Of a DNA stretch of 64,000 bases, positions 10,860-20,762 are shown piece by piece. The notes under the pieces are model-generated. The model was not told where the DNA came from. It worked only from the letters and a program-made list of their open reading frames with translations, and searched no databases. A program made the translations under genes and the position numbers. Position 1 is the stretch's first letter. The number at the start of each line of letters is the position of its first letter. Location of the stretch: the NCBI RefSeq assembly GCF_028292365.1, contig NZ_JAQGMM010000283.1:1-64000 (forward strand). The letters run 5' to 3'. This stretch comes from Caballeronia sp. GTDB lineage: Bacteria > Pseudomonadota > Gammaproteobacteria > Burkholderiales > Burkholderiaceae.

Positions 10860-11603
10860 TCAAGTGTGCCTTGCGGCGTATTCCAGTTTCGGATACCAGT
10901 CCGTGCCGCGGCCGCCGGGCGTCAGGTCGAGCATGAGCCACAGCGGCATGGGGTCCGGCGCACCGCGCGGGTCCTGCCCCGGGTCGGCCGTTTGCGGTCC
11001 CATCTCGTCGCCCCAGAAGTGGCGCACAGTACCGCCTGAACGTGTGAAAACGTTGAACGCGGGGTTGTCGCCGGCATCCGGATCTTCGTTGGCGTATTCG
11101 CGATTGAAGCTGTTGCCAGCCGACGAATACAGCCGCAGGTGGCGCCAGCCGCGCTCCCTCTTGAATGCCACCAGCCGCTCGATGGGCCCTCGGGCGATCA
11201 CTGCAAAGGCTACGCGTTGCAGGATATCGGCCATCTCGCCGTCAAGGGCGCTGAGCAATGACGTGCACATCGGGCAAGGCCGTTCGCGCTTGGGACCGAA
11301 CATCCAGTTGTAGGTAATCAGAGTGTCATGATCGCCGAATAGTTGTGAGAGCGTGGCCGGTCCATGTTCGCCCTCGAAGCGGTAGTCCTGTGGCACCTCG
11401 CCACCGGGTGGCAGTGCCCGGCGCTGAGCCGCCACACGCTCGATGTGGCGGCGTAGCTCAATCTCCTCTGCCAACAGTGCGTTGCGTGCGGTGCGGTATT
11501 GCGTACTTTCGCGCGGGAATCGGCGCGTTGACTGAGCCAGTGCCGCGGCCGGCTGCAAGGTCTGTTCAGATCCATTTACGGAAGACATGAATGCTCTCCT
11601 CAT
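10860..11603 (-). CDS. DUF899 family (thioredoxin-like) protein
   Basis: 247 aa; YNWMFGPKRERPCPMCTSLLSALDGEMADILQRVAFAVIARGPIERL...RGTDWYPKLEYAAR. Confidence 0.85.
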   Translation of the reverse strand: MRRAFMSSVNGSEQTLQPAAALAQSTRRFPRESTQYRTARNALLAEEIELRRHIERVAAQRRALPPGGEVPQDYRFEGEHGPATLSQLFGDHDTLITYNWMFGPKRERPCPMCTSLLSALDGEMADILQRVAFAVIARGPIERLVAFKRERGWRHLRLYSSAGNSFNREYANEDPDAGDNPAFNVFTRSGGTVRHFWGDEMGPQTADPGQDPRGAPDPMPLWLMLDLTPGGRGTDWYPKLEYAARHT

Positions 11604-12074
11604 GGTTGAGGGGAATTAACGGGAACGAGCGGAAATGGGGGCGCGATGCGGCGCGTCCAAAAGCGCATTGCCGTAGCACGGCCCTATATGCATGACGAAC
11701 GACGCCTTGAGAATTCGACATCGCCTGCTTCAATTATTTCGATACTCACCAGGACGCACGCCGCAACGCGAGGCTATTACATCGGCAGGAGAGTCGGGTG
11801 GCGCGGAGGCGGATACAGCGGCTAAAAGCAAACGAAGTCACATAAGGGCGCGGGTTCGAAACCCCGGCGTCCAGGCAGACGCGAACTCTGCATCTGCTGT
11901 TCATGATGTGCACTATAGTGAAATCCGCGTTGGCGCGCTCAGATCACCAAGAGACCGTGCGCCAGCGCAGGGGACGACCGGAAGGTCCTTAACATGCATA
12001 ACCTTGCCTTCGGGTCCCGTTCAATCAACATGGCGTCCAGCGCCATCGTCAAGAACAACAAGGAGCGAGATTCA

Positions 12075-13229
12075 ATGAACCAGGCACATCCACTTTCCTG
12101 CCCATGCTGCGGCGATCCAGCCACCCGCGTGCTGACCCGCCGCCGTTTCCTGGCCCTTGCAGCCGAGGGCGCCGCGGCACTCGCCTTGCTACCGCATTCC
12201 GCCTACGCCGACACCGATACAACTCGAACCATTGCCTACGACTCGGTCCCTAATCCAGTGCGTTTGCCGCGGGATACCTATTTCGGCGAGTGTTCGGGCA
12301 TCGCGCTGAACTCCAGGGGCCATATCTTCGTGCTGTCGCGGGGCAATACCACTGGTGCCGCCTACGGTGCCGCAGCGGCTCAGCTCCTCGAGTTCGCACC
12401 CGACGGCCGGTTCGTCCGCGAGATCGGCCACAACCTCTATGCCTGGTCTTTCGCGCATATGGTCAAGGTGGATCGCGAGGACAATATCTGGGTAACGGAC
12501 AAGGGCTCGGACATGGTCATCAAGTTTACGCCTGACGGCCGCGTAGCGATGGTCTTTGGCCGCAAGCAAGAGGCGGCCGATGAGGAGACCGGTCCGCTCA
12601 AGCACCCGAATCCGCCGCTTCCCGCCGAGCCGGGCCGTTTCCGCCAGGTGACCGATGTGGCCTGGGACGCTGCCGGCAACAGCTATATCAGCGACGGGTA
12701 CATCAACTCGCGCGTGGCCAAGGTCGACAAGAACGGTAACTGGATTAAGTCATGGGGCGAGCGCGGCACCGGCCCCGGACAGTTCCACACGCCGCATAGC
12801 ATTGCGCTTGACGCCAAGGGGAGTGTCTATGTAGCGGACCGAAGCAACCGGCGCATCCAGGTGTTCGATGGCGAGGGCAATTTCCAGCGCCAGTTCACTA
12901 TCGACGTGCCAGTGCCTCCCGGTGCGCGACCGGCGATTGGTTATGCGCCCGATGAGGCCGCCTTAGCCGCCGGCACGTTTGCACCCGGCTCGCCGTGGGC
13001 CATCTGCATCTCGCCGGGGCCGAACCAGGTGCTGTACAGCTCTGACGCGTTCCCCGGGCGCATCTACAAGCTGTCGCTCGAGGGCGAGGTGCTGGGGGTA
13101 CTCGGCGAATCAGGCAAGCAACTCAAGCAGTTCGGCTGGATTCACCAGATGGCTTGTCCGTCGGAGAACGTGCTGTTTGTTGCCGAACTGCTGAACTGGC
13201 GCGTACAGAAACTGGTGTTGCACGCGTGA
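12075..13229 (+). CDS. TAT-signal NHL-repeat (six-bladed beta-propeller) protein
   Basis: TRRRFLALAAEGAAALALLPHSAYA twin-arginine signal; repeats of the IALDAKGSVYVADRSNRRIQVFDGEGNFQRQF type; AGGAG RBS before ATG 12075. Confidence 0.85.
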   Translation: MNQAHPLSCPCCGDPATRVLTRRRFLALAAEGAAALALLPHSAYADTDTTRTIAYDSVPNPVRLPRDTYFGECSGIALNSRGHIFVLSRGNTTGAAYGAAAAQLLEFAPDGRFVREIGHNLYAWSFAHMVKVDREDNIWVTDKGSDMVIKFTPDGRVAMVFGRKQEAADEETGPLKHPNPPLPAEPGRFRQVTDVAWDAAGNSYISDGYINSRVAKVDKNGNWIKSWGERGTGPGQFHTPHSIALDAKGSVYVADRSNRRIQVFDGEGNFQRQFTIDVPVPPGARPAIGYAPDEAALAAGTFAPGSPWAICISPGPNQVLYSSDAFPGRIYKLSLEGEVLGVLGESGKQLKQFGWIHQMACPSENVLFVAELLNWRVQKLVLHA

Positions 13230-13639
13230 CGTTGATTGAGTCACCGCAGTGGCGGGCTGAAGCTCGCCGCTTAGCGACGGCGGCTGTTCAGGACTTTGCG
13301 CTAACCGAAAACTTTTGTTAGTGGTCGTGGTGTTCGCGGGCGGATCTGGTCGAATTCGCTAGCCAATATCTTTAGCGGCTTTAAACAATGTCCGCTCTTT
13401 AGCAAACCTGCCCCGCGCTTGGCGATATCCACTATACAAATCCCGGATAGTGCCTGAGAAGCGTTATGCGACGCGGATCAAACGCGATACTCCGGACGCG
13501 CCCGCCTGATCCTAGGGGTTGCCCCGCATAGCCGACGCCGATATCCCGCCACTAGTATCGCCGCCGCAGACGCGTGGCGTGTATAAACTGAAAGAATCGC
13601 ACGCCCGGTGACGACCTAACAAAAATATAAGGAAGAGAC

Positions 13640-15001
13640 ATGAGCAGGAGTCCGTCAGTCGACGTCCAGACCTTCATTAATGAACACCCGTTCGGCGGGT
13701 TTCAGTGGCTGATCTTTGCAATGTGCTTCGTCATCGTCCTGCTGGACGGATTCGACACAGCCGCTATCGGCTTCATTGCCCCGTCACTGATCACCGAGTG
13801 GAATATCAGCAGACCCGCGCTTGCTCCGGTCCTGAGTGCCGCCTTGTTCGGTCTCGCGTTTGGTGCGCTCCTCGCCGGTCCGCTTTCCGATCGCCTGGGA
13901 CGGCGCGTGCTTTTGATTGCATCGGTCGTGATCTTCGGCGTCGCCTGCCTGGCTTCCTCTTTTTCCGGCGACCTGACTCACTTGACCATACTGCGCTTCA
14001 TCACGGGACTCGGATTGGGCGCCGCCATGCCGAACGCGGTGACGATCATGAGCGAGTTCTGTCCGGATCGACGACGCGCAACCCTGATCAACCTGATGTT
14101 TTGCGGTTTCCCGCTTGGAGCCGCGTTCGGCGGTTTTCTCGCGGCGTGGATGATTCCCGCTTTCGGATGGCGCAGCGTCCTGGTGCTCGGCGGCGCGACT
14201 CCGCTTTTGCTGGCGGTCTTGCTGCTTATTGCGCTTCCGGAGTCGGTGCGTTACCGGGTTGCCCATGCGCATCCCATTGAAAAGATTCGGGCAACGCTTA
14301 GCCGCATTGATCGCAGCGCCGCCGACGCCGCTTCATTCGTGATGACGGAACAGGCTCAAACTGTGCCTGGGAAGAGTGGTATCGGGTTGGTGCTGTCGCG
14401 GGAGTACATCGTTGGATCCGTGATGCTTTGGCTGACCTATTTCATGGGACTCGTCATCTTCTATGCATCGATCAACTGGATGCCGATCTTGCTGAAAGAA
14501 GCCGGTCTGAGCCCGCAGCGCGCGACGTTGATTTCCGCGCTGTTCCCGCTTGGCGGCGTGGGCGCCGTACTGTGCGGCGTCCTGATGGACCGGTTCAATC
14601 CGAACCGGATTATCGCGGCATGCTATGCGTTGACCGCCGTCAGCGTGTATTGCATCGGCCACTCTGCCGGAAATATCAGCTTGCTGATCGTGGTCGTTTT
14701 TGCGGCTGGTGTGCTGATGAACACGGCGCAGTCGTCCATGCCCGCGCTTGCCGCTGCGTTCTATCCGACTCAGGGGCGCGGCACTGGTGTTGCGTGGATG
14801 CTGGGCATTGGCCGGTTCGGTGGCATAGCGGGTTCGTTCCTCGTTGCCGAACTGGCCCGGCAGCACTTTAGTTTCGAGAACATTTTCGCTGTCGTGGCGG
14901 TTCCCGGTGTGGTCGCATGCATTGCACTGCTGATCAAACAAGCCTTTCAACCGCGAGCTGAAACCGTCAAGGTAAGCGACATAGGAACGCTATCGCACTA
15001 G
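13640..15001 (+). CDS. MFS transporter, aromatic acid:H+ symporter (AAHS) type
   Basis: 453 aa; FVIVLLDGFDTAAIGFIAPSLITEW...GPLSDRLGRRVLLIASVVIFG. Confidence 0.9.
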   Translation: MSRSPSVDVQTFINEHPFGGFQWLIFAMCFVIVLLDGFDTAAIGFIAPSLITEWNISRPALAPVLSAALFGLAFGALLAGPLSDRLGRRVLLIASVVIFGVACLASSFSGDLTHLTILRFITGLGLGAAMPNAVTIMSEFCPDRRRATLINLMFCGFPLGAAFGGFLAAWMIPAFGWRSVLVLGGATPLLLAVLLLIALPESVRYRVAHAHPIEKIRATLSRIDRSAADAASFVMTEQAQTVPGKSGIGLVLSREYIVGSVMLWLTYFMGLVIFYASINWMPILLKEAGLSPQRATLISALFPLGGVGAVLCGVLMDRFNPNRIIAACYALTAVSVYCIGHSAGNISLLIVVVFAAGVLMNTAQSSMPALAAAFYPTQGRGTGVAWMLGIGRFGGIAGSFLVAELARQHFSFENIFAVVAVPGVVACIALLIKQAFQPRAETVKVSDIGTLSH

Positions 15002-15233
15002 ACGAAAAAAACCCGCACCTCTCTCGAAGGCACGGGTAAAAGCTTACGGAGCGTCGCTCGCCGGGACGGGGGGGACCCGGTGAGAACGAGACCTAGCATA
15101 AGCGTTTTCGTTTGAAACAGGTCTTTCCACAACTATCTGTTTCTTACTGATTTGTTCCGGACGCCATGAATCAGGACTGGGGTAAGGATCTGTATTGATG
15201 CGGACGGGTCGCGCATCAACTTGACCGCGCCGT

Positions 15234-16028
15234 TCAGCTGTGGAGGCCCATTTTTTCCGAAGCCATTGCCGCGATGCGGACAACGAGCGCGCGAGGAAGC
15301 CAGCGCGACAACCAGGTCGCCATTCGTACGCTTAGGCGCCCCGGGTAGGCGACAGCTTTCCTACGGTCAAGGGCTTCGAGTGTTTTATTAACTACGGATT
15401 CCGAACTATCCATGTCTTTAGGTGACACGTTGGTCGATACCCCGTCGAAGAAGCTCGTGGCCGTCGGTCCTGGGCAAGCCGCCATCACATGAACGCCCGT
15501 GCCAGCCAGCTCGTATTGCAGCGCTTCACTGAAGGAGAGCACAAACGCCTTGGTCGCGGCATAGGTGGCCATGTAAGGGAGCGGCTGAAAACTGGCGTTG
15601 GATGCAAGGTTGATGATGCCGCCCTTGCCACGCTTTGTCATCGCACTGCCGAGCAGATGGCTGAGCGCGACCAGCACCTGAACGTTCACCTGGATCTCCG
15701 AGTGTTTCTTCCTGGGATCGTGTGAGAGAAAGCTGCCGGTCAGGCCAAGCCCGGCATTGTTCACCAGCAGGTCGACCTGAATGCGGCGCCGTTCGAGTTC
15801 TTCGCCAATATGGAGAACGGCGTCGGGGTGGGCAAGATCAACGCTAAGTGCGACGGATTGCACCCCGTATCGGGTAGTCAGGTCCTCCGCCAGCGTCTGC
15901 AGGGCATCGCTGGACCGGGCTACCAGCACGAGATTCATTCCGCGTGCGGCAAGCGTCTGCGCGAACGTTTTCCCCAGTCCTTTCGATGCCCCTGTAATCA
16001 GGGCGGTTGAGCCTCGATAAACAAACAT
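15234..16028 (-). CDS. SDR family oxidoreductase
   Basis: TALITGASKGLGKTFA Rossmann motif, NNAGLG, YAATKAF active site. Confidence 0.9.
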   Translation of the reverse strand: MFVYRGSTALITGASKGLGKTFAQTLAARGMNLVLVARSSDALQTLAEDLTTRYGVQSVALSVDLAHPDAVLHIGEELERRRIQVDLLVNNAGLGLTGSFLSHDPRKKHSEIQVNVQVLVALSHLLGSAMTKRGKGGIINLASNASFQPLPYMATYAATKAFVLSFSEALQYELAGTGVHVMAACPGPTATSFFDGVSTNVSPKDMDSSESVVNKTLEALDRRKAVAYPGRLSVRMATWLSRWLPRALVVRIAAMASEKMGLHS

Positions 16029-16093
16029 GTCCTGCTCCTTATAGCGATGGATGTGTATTCACGTTGTGCGCGCGGGGGTAACCGGATGCACGT

Positions 16094-17242
16094 TCAGCAA
16101 ACATCGGCGGCGTTACTGACCTCGACCGGGGTTGCTGTGTTCGACAAGGAGGGATAGTCGGTGTACCCGCGCTCATCGCCGCCAAACAGTGTGCTGGCAT
16201 CAAAGGCGGCCAGCGGCAGACCTTCGGCGAGCCGGCGCACAAAGTCGGGATTGGCGATGAAGGGGCGGCCGAACGCGACCAGGTCCGCATAGCCTTTGGA
16301 CAGCATCCACTCGGCGTGCGCCTTGTCGTATTTGCCGGCAACAATGATCGGCCGCGTGTACCGGGCACGGATGGCCTGACGGAATACCTCGGTGAACTGC
16401 GGTGCATCCTCCCAGTCCGCTTCAACCAGATGAAGATAAGCAATGCCGCGCGCCTGAAGAAATTCGACGGCGTCGAGAATCGTCGGCAGGATATCGGGGC
16501 AGTCCATGCCTCGTGCCGTCAGGAACGGGGCGAGGCGAATGGCGGTGCGATCAGCGCCGATCTCGTTCGCCACCGCGTTGACGACTTCCTTGAGAAAGCG
16601 CAGACGGTTCTCACGCGAACCACCGTATTCGTCGGTGCGAAGATTGGACGTCGTACGCAGGAACTGGTCGATGAGGTAACCATTGGCGCCATGGATTTCA
16701 ACACCGTCGAAACCCGCTTCCATCGCGTTACGTGCAGCCCGGCGGAAATCTGCGATCACTTCCGCGATCTCCTCGGGAGCAAGCGCGCGCGGAGTCGGGC
16801 TGTCGACCATCGCGCCTATGCCGGTGTCCGAATCGACCTTCCAGATCTGGCCGTCGAAGGCAACGGCGGAAGGGGCCACCGGCAGTTGACCATCGTGAAA
16901 GTCCGGGTGGGACATGCGCCCTACATGCCAGAGCTGCGCGAAGATCCGGCCGCCGGCAGCGTGAACTGCGTCGGTCGTGAGGCGCCATCCGGCGACCTGC
17001 TCGGGACTGTAGATACCTGGGGTGAAGGAGTAACCCTTGCCTTGGGGCGAGATCTGGGTGGCCTCGGTCACGATCAGGGCGGCGCCGGCGCGCTGGGCGT
17101 AATAGCGCGCGTTCAGTGCATTGGGAATATCGCCGGGCTGGGTGCTGCGCGCACGCGTCATGGGCGCCATGACCACGCGATGAGCGAGCGTGTGGCCGGC
17201 GACGACGGTCGGACTGAAGATTGACGAGGCGGTGGTCGACAT
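16094..17242 (-). CDS. Old yellow enzyme family alkene reductase
   Basis: MSTTASSIFSPTVVAGHTLAHRVVMAPMTRARSTQPGDIPNALNARYYAQRA...GFDGVEIHGANGYLIDQFL; NemA-like. Confidence 0.92.
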   Translation of the reverse strand: MSTTASSIFSPTVVAGHTLAHRVVMAPMTRARSTQPGDIPNALNARYYAQRAGAALIVTEATQISPQGKGYSFTPGIYSPEQVAGWRLTTDAVHAAGGRIFAQLWHVGRMSHPDFHDGQLPVAPSAVAFDGQIWKVDSDTGIGAMVDSPTPRALAPEEIAEVIADFRRAARNAMEAGFDGVEIHGANGYLIDQFLRTTSNLRTDEYGGSRENRLRFLKEVVNAVANEIGADRTAIRLAPFLTARGMDCPDILPTILDAVEFLQARGIAYLHLVEADWEDAPQFTEVFRQAIRARYTRPIIVAGKYDKAHAEWMLSKGYADLVAFGRPFIANPDFVRRLAEGLPLAAFDASTLFGGDERGYTDYPSLSNTATPVEVSNAADVC

Positions 17243-17347
17243 GATTGAGAATCCGGGCTGGTTGACGATGTGCCCATTGTGCAAAACCCGCTGTATTTTG
17301 ATAACGGGTGTACGATTTGAAGCATTTTCAAAAAGAACGGAAATATC

Positions 17348-18280
17348 GTGGAGACCCTTGGCGACATCCGGCTTTTTGTGGAGACGGCGAACCTGGGCGG
17401 GCTGTCGGCAGCGGGCCGCAAGCTCGGGCTATCTCCTGCCGCCGCAAGCGCACGGTTAGTGAAGCTGGAGGCGAGCCTGAATGCCCGGCTCTTTGAGCGC
17501 ACGACGCGGCAGTTACGGCTGACGGAAGAAGGCCGGATGTATCTCGCCCATTGTCAGCAAGCTATCCAGGCGCTTGACGACGCGCGTGCAGCACTGCAGG
17601 CGGGTCGAAGCGTGATTCGCGGGAAGGTGAGGGTGTCGGCAACGTCGGATTTCGGCCGTCATGTGCTCAAGGGCTGGCTCGACGAATTCAACGTTCTGTA
17701 TCCCGAGGTCACGTTTGCGTTGGCGTTGTCGGATTCTTTGTCGAACCTGGTGCAGGACGACATCGACCTCGTCATCCGCTTCGGCGTGCCGCCAGATAGC
17801 TCGCTCGTCGCCCGCCGGTTGGCGCCGAACCGGCGTGTTTTGTGCGCGTCGCCGGCGTATCTGAAATTACATGGCATTCCTGATCATCCGGGAGATCTCG
17901 ACCGGTTCGACTACATCGTGCTCAGCTCCGCCTCCGGGGCTGCGAATGAATGGCGATTCAGCCGCGGCAGCGAAGTCGAGACGTTTACCGTTCCCCTTGA
18001 ACGTGCGCGGGAGACGAACGACGGCGCGCTCGCGAGGGAGTGGGCCGTCGATGGTCATGGCATCGTGATGAAGTCGGTCTGGGATATTGGGGCTGACTTG
18101 CGAGCGGGGCGACTGCATATCCTGATGCCGGAATGGCGCTCTCCCGATGTTCCCGTGCATGCCCTGTATCAACGTAGCCGATACATGGCGCCACGCGTGC
18201 GCGCGCTACTCGACTTCCTGATCGAGCGCTTCGATACGGTATCCGGCGACCTGGAAGCGTATCTCGATACGGTTAGTTGA
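17348..18280 (+). CDS. LysR family transcriptional regulator
   Basis: METLGDIRLFVETANLGGLSAAGRKLGLSPAAASARLVKLEASLNARLFERTTRQLRLTEEG. Confidence 0.93.
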   Translation: METLGDIRLFVETANLGGLSAAGRKLGLSPAAASARLVKLEASLNARLFERTTRQLRLTEEGRMYLAHCQQAIQALDDARAALQAGRSVIRGKVRVSATSDFGRHVLKGWLDEFNVLYPEVTFALALSDSLSNLVQDDIDLVIRFGVPPDSSLVARRLAPNRRVLCASPAYLKLHGIPDHPGDLDRFDYIVLSSASGAANEWRFSRGSEVETFTVPLERARETNDGALAREWAVDGHGIVMKSVWDIGADLRAGRLHILMPEWRSPDVPVHALYQRSRYMAPRVRALLDFLIERFDTVSGDLEAYLDTVS

Positions 18281-18313
18281 CGGGGGACGCCAGCTGGCGG
18301 GGCGGTCGACGAA

Positions 18314-19027
18314 TCAGGCTATTGCGCCGCCACCGTCCACGAGCACGGTGGACCCTGTTGCAAACGGCGTGCTCGCGAGATACACGATGGCGTTAGCGAC
18401 GTCTTCCGGCTGACCAACACGTTTAGCGGGCAAGCGGGCAGCGGCACCTTCGTACATGTTCTGGCGAGCCTGCTCGTTAAGCTTCGCCCACAGCGGCGTC
18501 GCAATCAAACCGGGCGACACCGTGTTCACCCGCACCGGCGACAACTCCAGCGCGAGGCCACGCGCCAGCGCTTCCAGTGCAGCGTTGATCGCGCCTTGCA
18601 ACACTGAGCTCTTGTTTGGACGCACGCTGAGGAAACCGGAGACCAGCGTCAGCGAGCCGCTATCGGTAATCTTCACCGCGCGCGCCACACGGTACGCGCC
18701 CCAGAACTTGCTGTTCATGGCGGCATAGGCGTCGCTGAGTGCCATTTCGCGCACGGGGCCACCGGGCGTTTGCGCGGCAGAGATGACGACGTGATCGAAG
18801 CGTCCAGCGTTGGAGAAAAATGTATCCACGGAAGCTTCGTCGGTTGTGTCAATCACAGCGGTGCGCACATGTGCGCCAATGTCCGCCGCGACGGCGTCCA
18901 GCTTCTCCTGACTGCGCGAGGCAATGGTGACGTCCGCGCCTAGCGCTGCGAAGGCCTTCGCAGCGGCGGCACCAATGCCCGAGCTGCCGCCCACGATCAA
19001 TACGGTTTTTGATTCAAAGTTGCTCAT
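18314..19027 (-). CDS. SDR family oxidoreductase
   Basis: MSNFESKTVLIVGGSSGIGAAAAKAFAALGADVTIASRS; C-terminal ATPLWAKL...GSTVLVDGGGAIA. Confidence 0.92.
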   Translation of the reverse strand: MSNFESKTVLIVGGSSGIGAAAAKAFAALGADVTIASRSQEKLDAVAADIGAHVRTAVIDTTDEASVDTFFSNAGRFDHVVISAAQTPGGPVREMALSDAYAAMNSKFWGAYRVARAVKITDSGSLTLVSGFLSVRPNKSSVLQGAINAALEALARGLALELSPVRVNTVSPGLIATPLWAKLNEQARQNMYEGAAARLPAKRVGQPEDVANAIVYLASTPFATGSTVLVDGGGAIA

Positions 19028-19061
19028 GATTTCGACTCCTTTTATAGTTGAATAGCTATCC

Positions 19062-19622
19062 TTACTTCTCAATCACACCAAGCTGCTGCAGGAAGGTCAG
19101 GTTGTCTTCCAGATGCCAGTTCTCGGCAATTTGGCTATCGGCAATGCGGTAGATATCGGTGGCAATGAAATCGATCGGCTGGCCCTTGCCCTGCACGCCC
19201 TTGAAGGTGCCCGTGAAGTGGCCGGTGAAGCGCAGATGCGAGACCACTCTATCCCCGGCTACGATCATTTGCTCGACGTTGCAGTGGATATCCGGCACGG
19301 CGGCGTGCACCATCTTCGATGCCGCCAGCGGTCCTTCAATGCCTTGCGGCCGCCCCCGCGGCAGAGTTCGATCGGTAAAGTTGCTGCTAAGCGCGGCGCG
19401 CGCCAGTGTCTCGTCGCCCGTGGACCAGAACGTGTCGTAGCGGCGCGCGGCGAGGATCTCAGCCGCGACTTGCGCCTGCGGCAGGCTATGGTCAACGATG
19501 AGCGCGGCCGGCGTGACGAGCGTGTCGGGCGCGGCGAACGCAGGGACAGCCGTGCCGAGCGCCGCTAGGGCGAGGGCGAGAAAGCCCGCGCGGTTACCGG
19601 GCAGCGTGGACGAGAAGGACAC
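19062..19622 (-). CDS. Secreted SnoaL/NTF2-like protein
   Basis: Signal peptide, then YDTFWSTGDETLARAALSSNFTDRTLP...VHAAVPDIHCNVEQMIVAGDRVVSHLRFTGHFTGTF. Confidence 0.8.
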   Translation of the reverse strand: MSFSSTLPGNRAGFLALALAALGTAVPAFAAPDTLVTPAALIVDHSLPQAQVAAEILAARRYDTFWSTGDETLARAALSSNFTDRTLPRGRPQGIEGPLAASKMVHAAVPDIHCNVEQMIVAGDRVVSHLRFTGHFTGTFKGVQGKGQPIDFIATDIYRIADSQIAENWHLEDNLTFLQQLGVIEK

Positions 19623-19751
19623 AGGATTCTCCGTACTAAAGTGATGCGGCTTGGGCAGATGCGTGCTCGACGCTGTAGTTCATATGCTAACTTTCGGTTT
19701 TCCGATGGAATACGGCGCTGACATAGATGCATCCTCTCCAAATCGTGAAGA

Positions 19752-20666
19752 ATGATCGTCGCCATGATCGATAACCTGCCTAACCTCGTTGCATTTGCCC
19801 GTATTGTTTCAGCCGGCAGTTTGTCTGCTGCGGCGCGGGAACTCGACTTGTCGCTGGCGGTGGTCAGCAAGCGGCTCGCGCAACTCGAAGAAAGTCTGGG
19901 CGTGCGGCTGATCCAGCGCACAACGCGCCGGCAAACGCTGACCGAGGAGGGCGTGTTGTTCCATCAGCAGGTCCTGCGCATCCTGGCCGAAGTCGAGCAG
20001 GCCGAGACGCTGATGTCGCGCCGGCGCGAGGCGGTGAGCGGCTTGTTGAGAGTAAGCGCGCCGGGCGCGCTGGGACGGCAGTGGATCGCGCCGATCATGG
20101 CGGACTTCCAGCAGTTGCATCCGCAACTGACGCTGCAACTCGAACTGACCGACGTGGTGGTCGACCTGCTCGACAGCAATCTGGACATGGCGGTGCGCTT
20201 CGGCAGCCTTGCTGATTCTTCGATGATCGCGCGTCCGCTCGCGCCCAACTACCGCGTGTTATGCGCGGCTCCCGCTTACATCGAACGATATGGCGCACCG
20301 AGCGAACCCGACGATCTTAGCCGTCACCGCTGCATTCTGATTGGTGATCAGCCACGAGCGGAATGGCGCTTCGAGGGCAACGACAGTATTGCGGTGCGGG
20401 TGGCCGGCTCGTTGATCACCAATGACGGCGGTGCGGCTCATGCGTGGGCGCTGCATGGTGACGGCATTGCGCTGAAATCGATCTGGGACGTCGGCGATGA
20501 CATCGCAGCCGGCCGTCTGCAACGGATCTTGCCTGGCTATTCCATGACGGCTGCGCCGCTGCATGCGCTGTATCCGCATAGCCGCCATCTGGCCCCGCGC
20601 GTGCGGGTTTTCGTCGAGTTCCTGGGGCAACGCTTGCGCGAGGCGTGGCGCTGGGAAAAACGTTGA
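19752..20666 (+). CDS. LysR family transcriptional regulator
   Basis: MIDNLPNLVAFARIVSAGSLSAAARELDLSLAVVSKRLAQLEESLGVRLIQRTTRRQTLTEEG. Confidence 0.92.
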   Translation: MIVAMIDNLPNLVAFARIVSAGSLSAAARELDLSLAVVSKRLAQLEESLGVRLIQRTTRRQTLTEEGVLFHQQVLRILAEVEQAETLMSRRREAVSGLLRVSAPGALGRQWIAPIMADFQQLHPQLTLQLELTDVVVDLLDSNLDMAVRFGSLADSSMIARPLAPNYRVLCAAPAYIERYGAPSEPDDLSRHRCILIGDQPRAEWRFEGNDSIAVRVAGSLITNDGGAAHAWALHGDGIALKSIWDVGDDIAAGRLQRILPGYSMTAAPLHALYPHSRHLAPRVRVFVEFLGQRLREAWRWEKR

Positions 20667-20762
20667 CCCCGGAGGTTAAACCTGCCGTGAGCAGATCCGC
20701 CACGGGATGCGCGCTGAGAAGACGGAGTTGCTTGGGCGCCAGCATGCCGGGGATGACCCACC

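Noticed and set aside
10405-11313. 302 aa ORF on + strand
   Set aside because: Spans antisense to two well-supported genes (Bcr/CflA and DUF899).
11845-11876. tRNA T-arm-like string GGGCGCGGGTTCGAAACCCCGGCGTCCA
   Set aside because: Looks like the 3' part of a tRNA, but no matching D-arm, anticodon arm or 5' acceptor strand could be seen upstream; at most a remnant. A tRNAscan/Infernal run would settle it.
11692-12078. 128 aa + strand ORF before the NHL protein
   Set aside because: Arg/Ser/Pro-rich, overlaps the tRNA-like remnant and the RBS region of the NHL gene; likely spurious.
15005-15042. Possible stem-loop terminator ACCCGCACC...GGCACGGGT
   Set aside because: Arms mismatch internally and no clear T-run; not strong enough to list.
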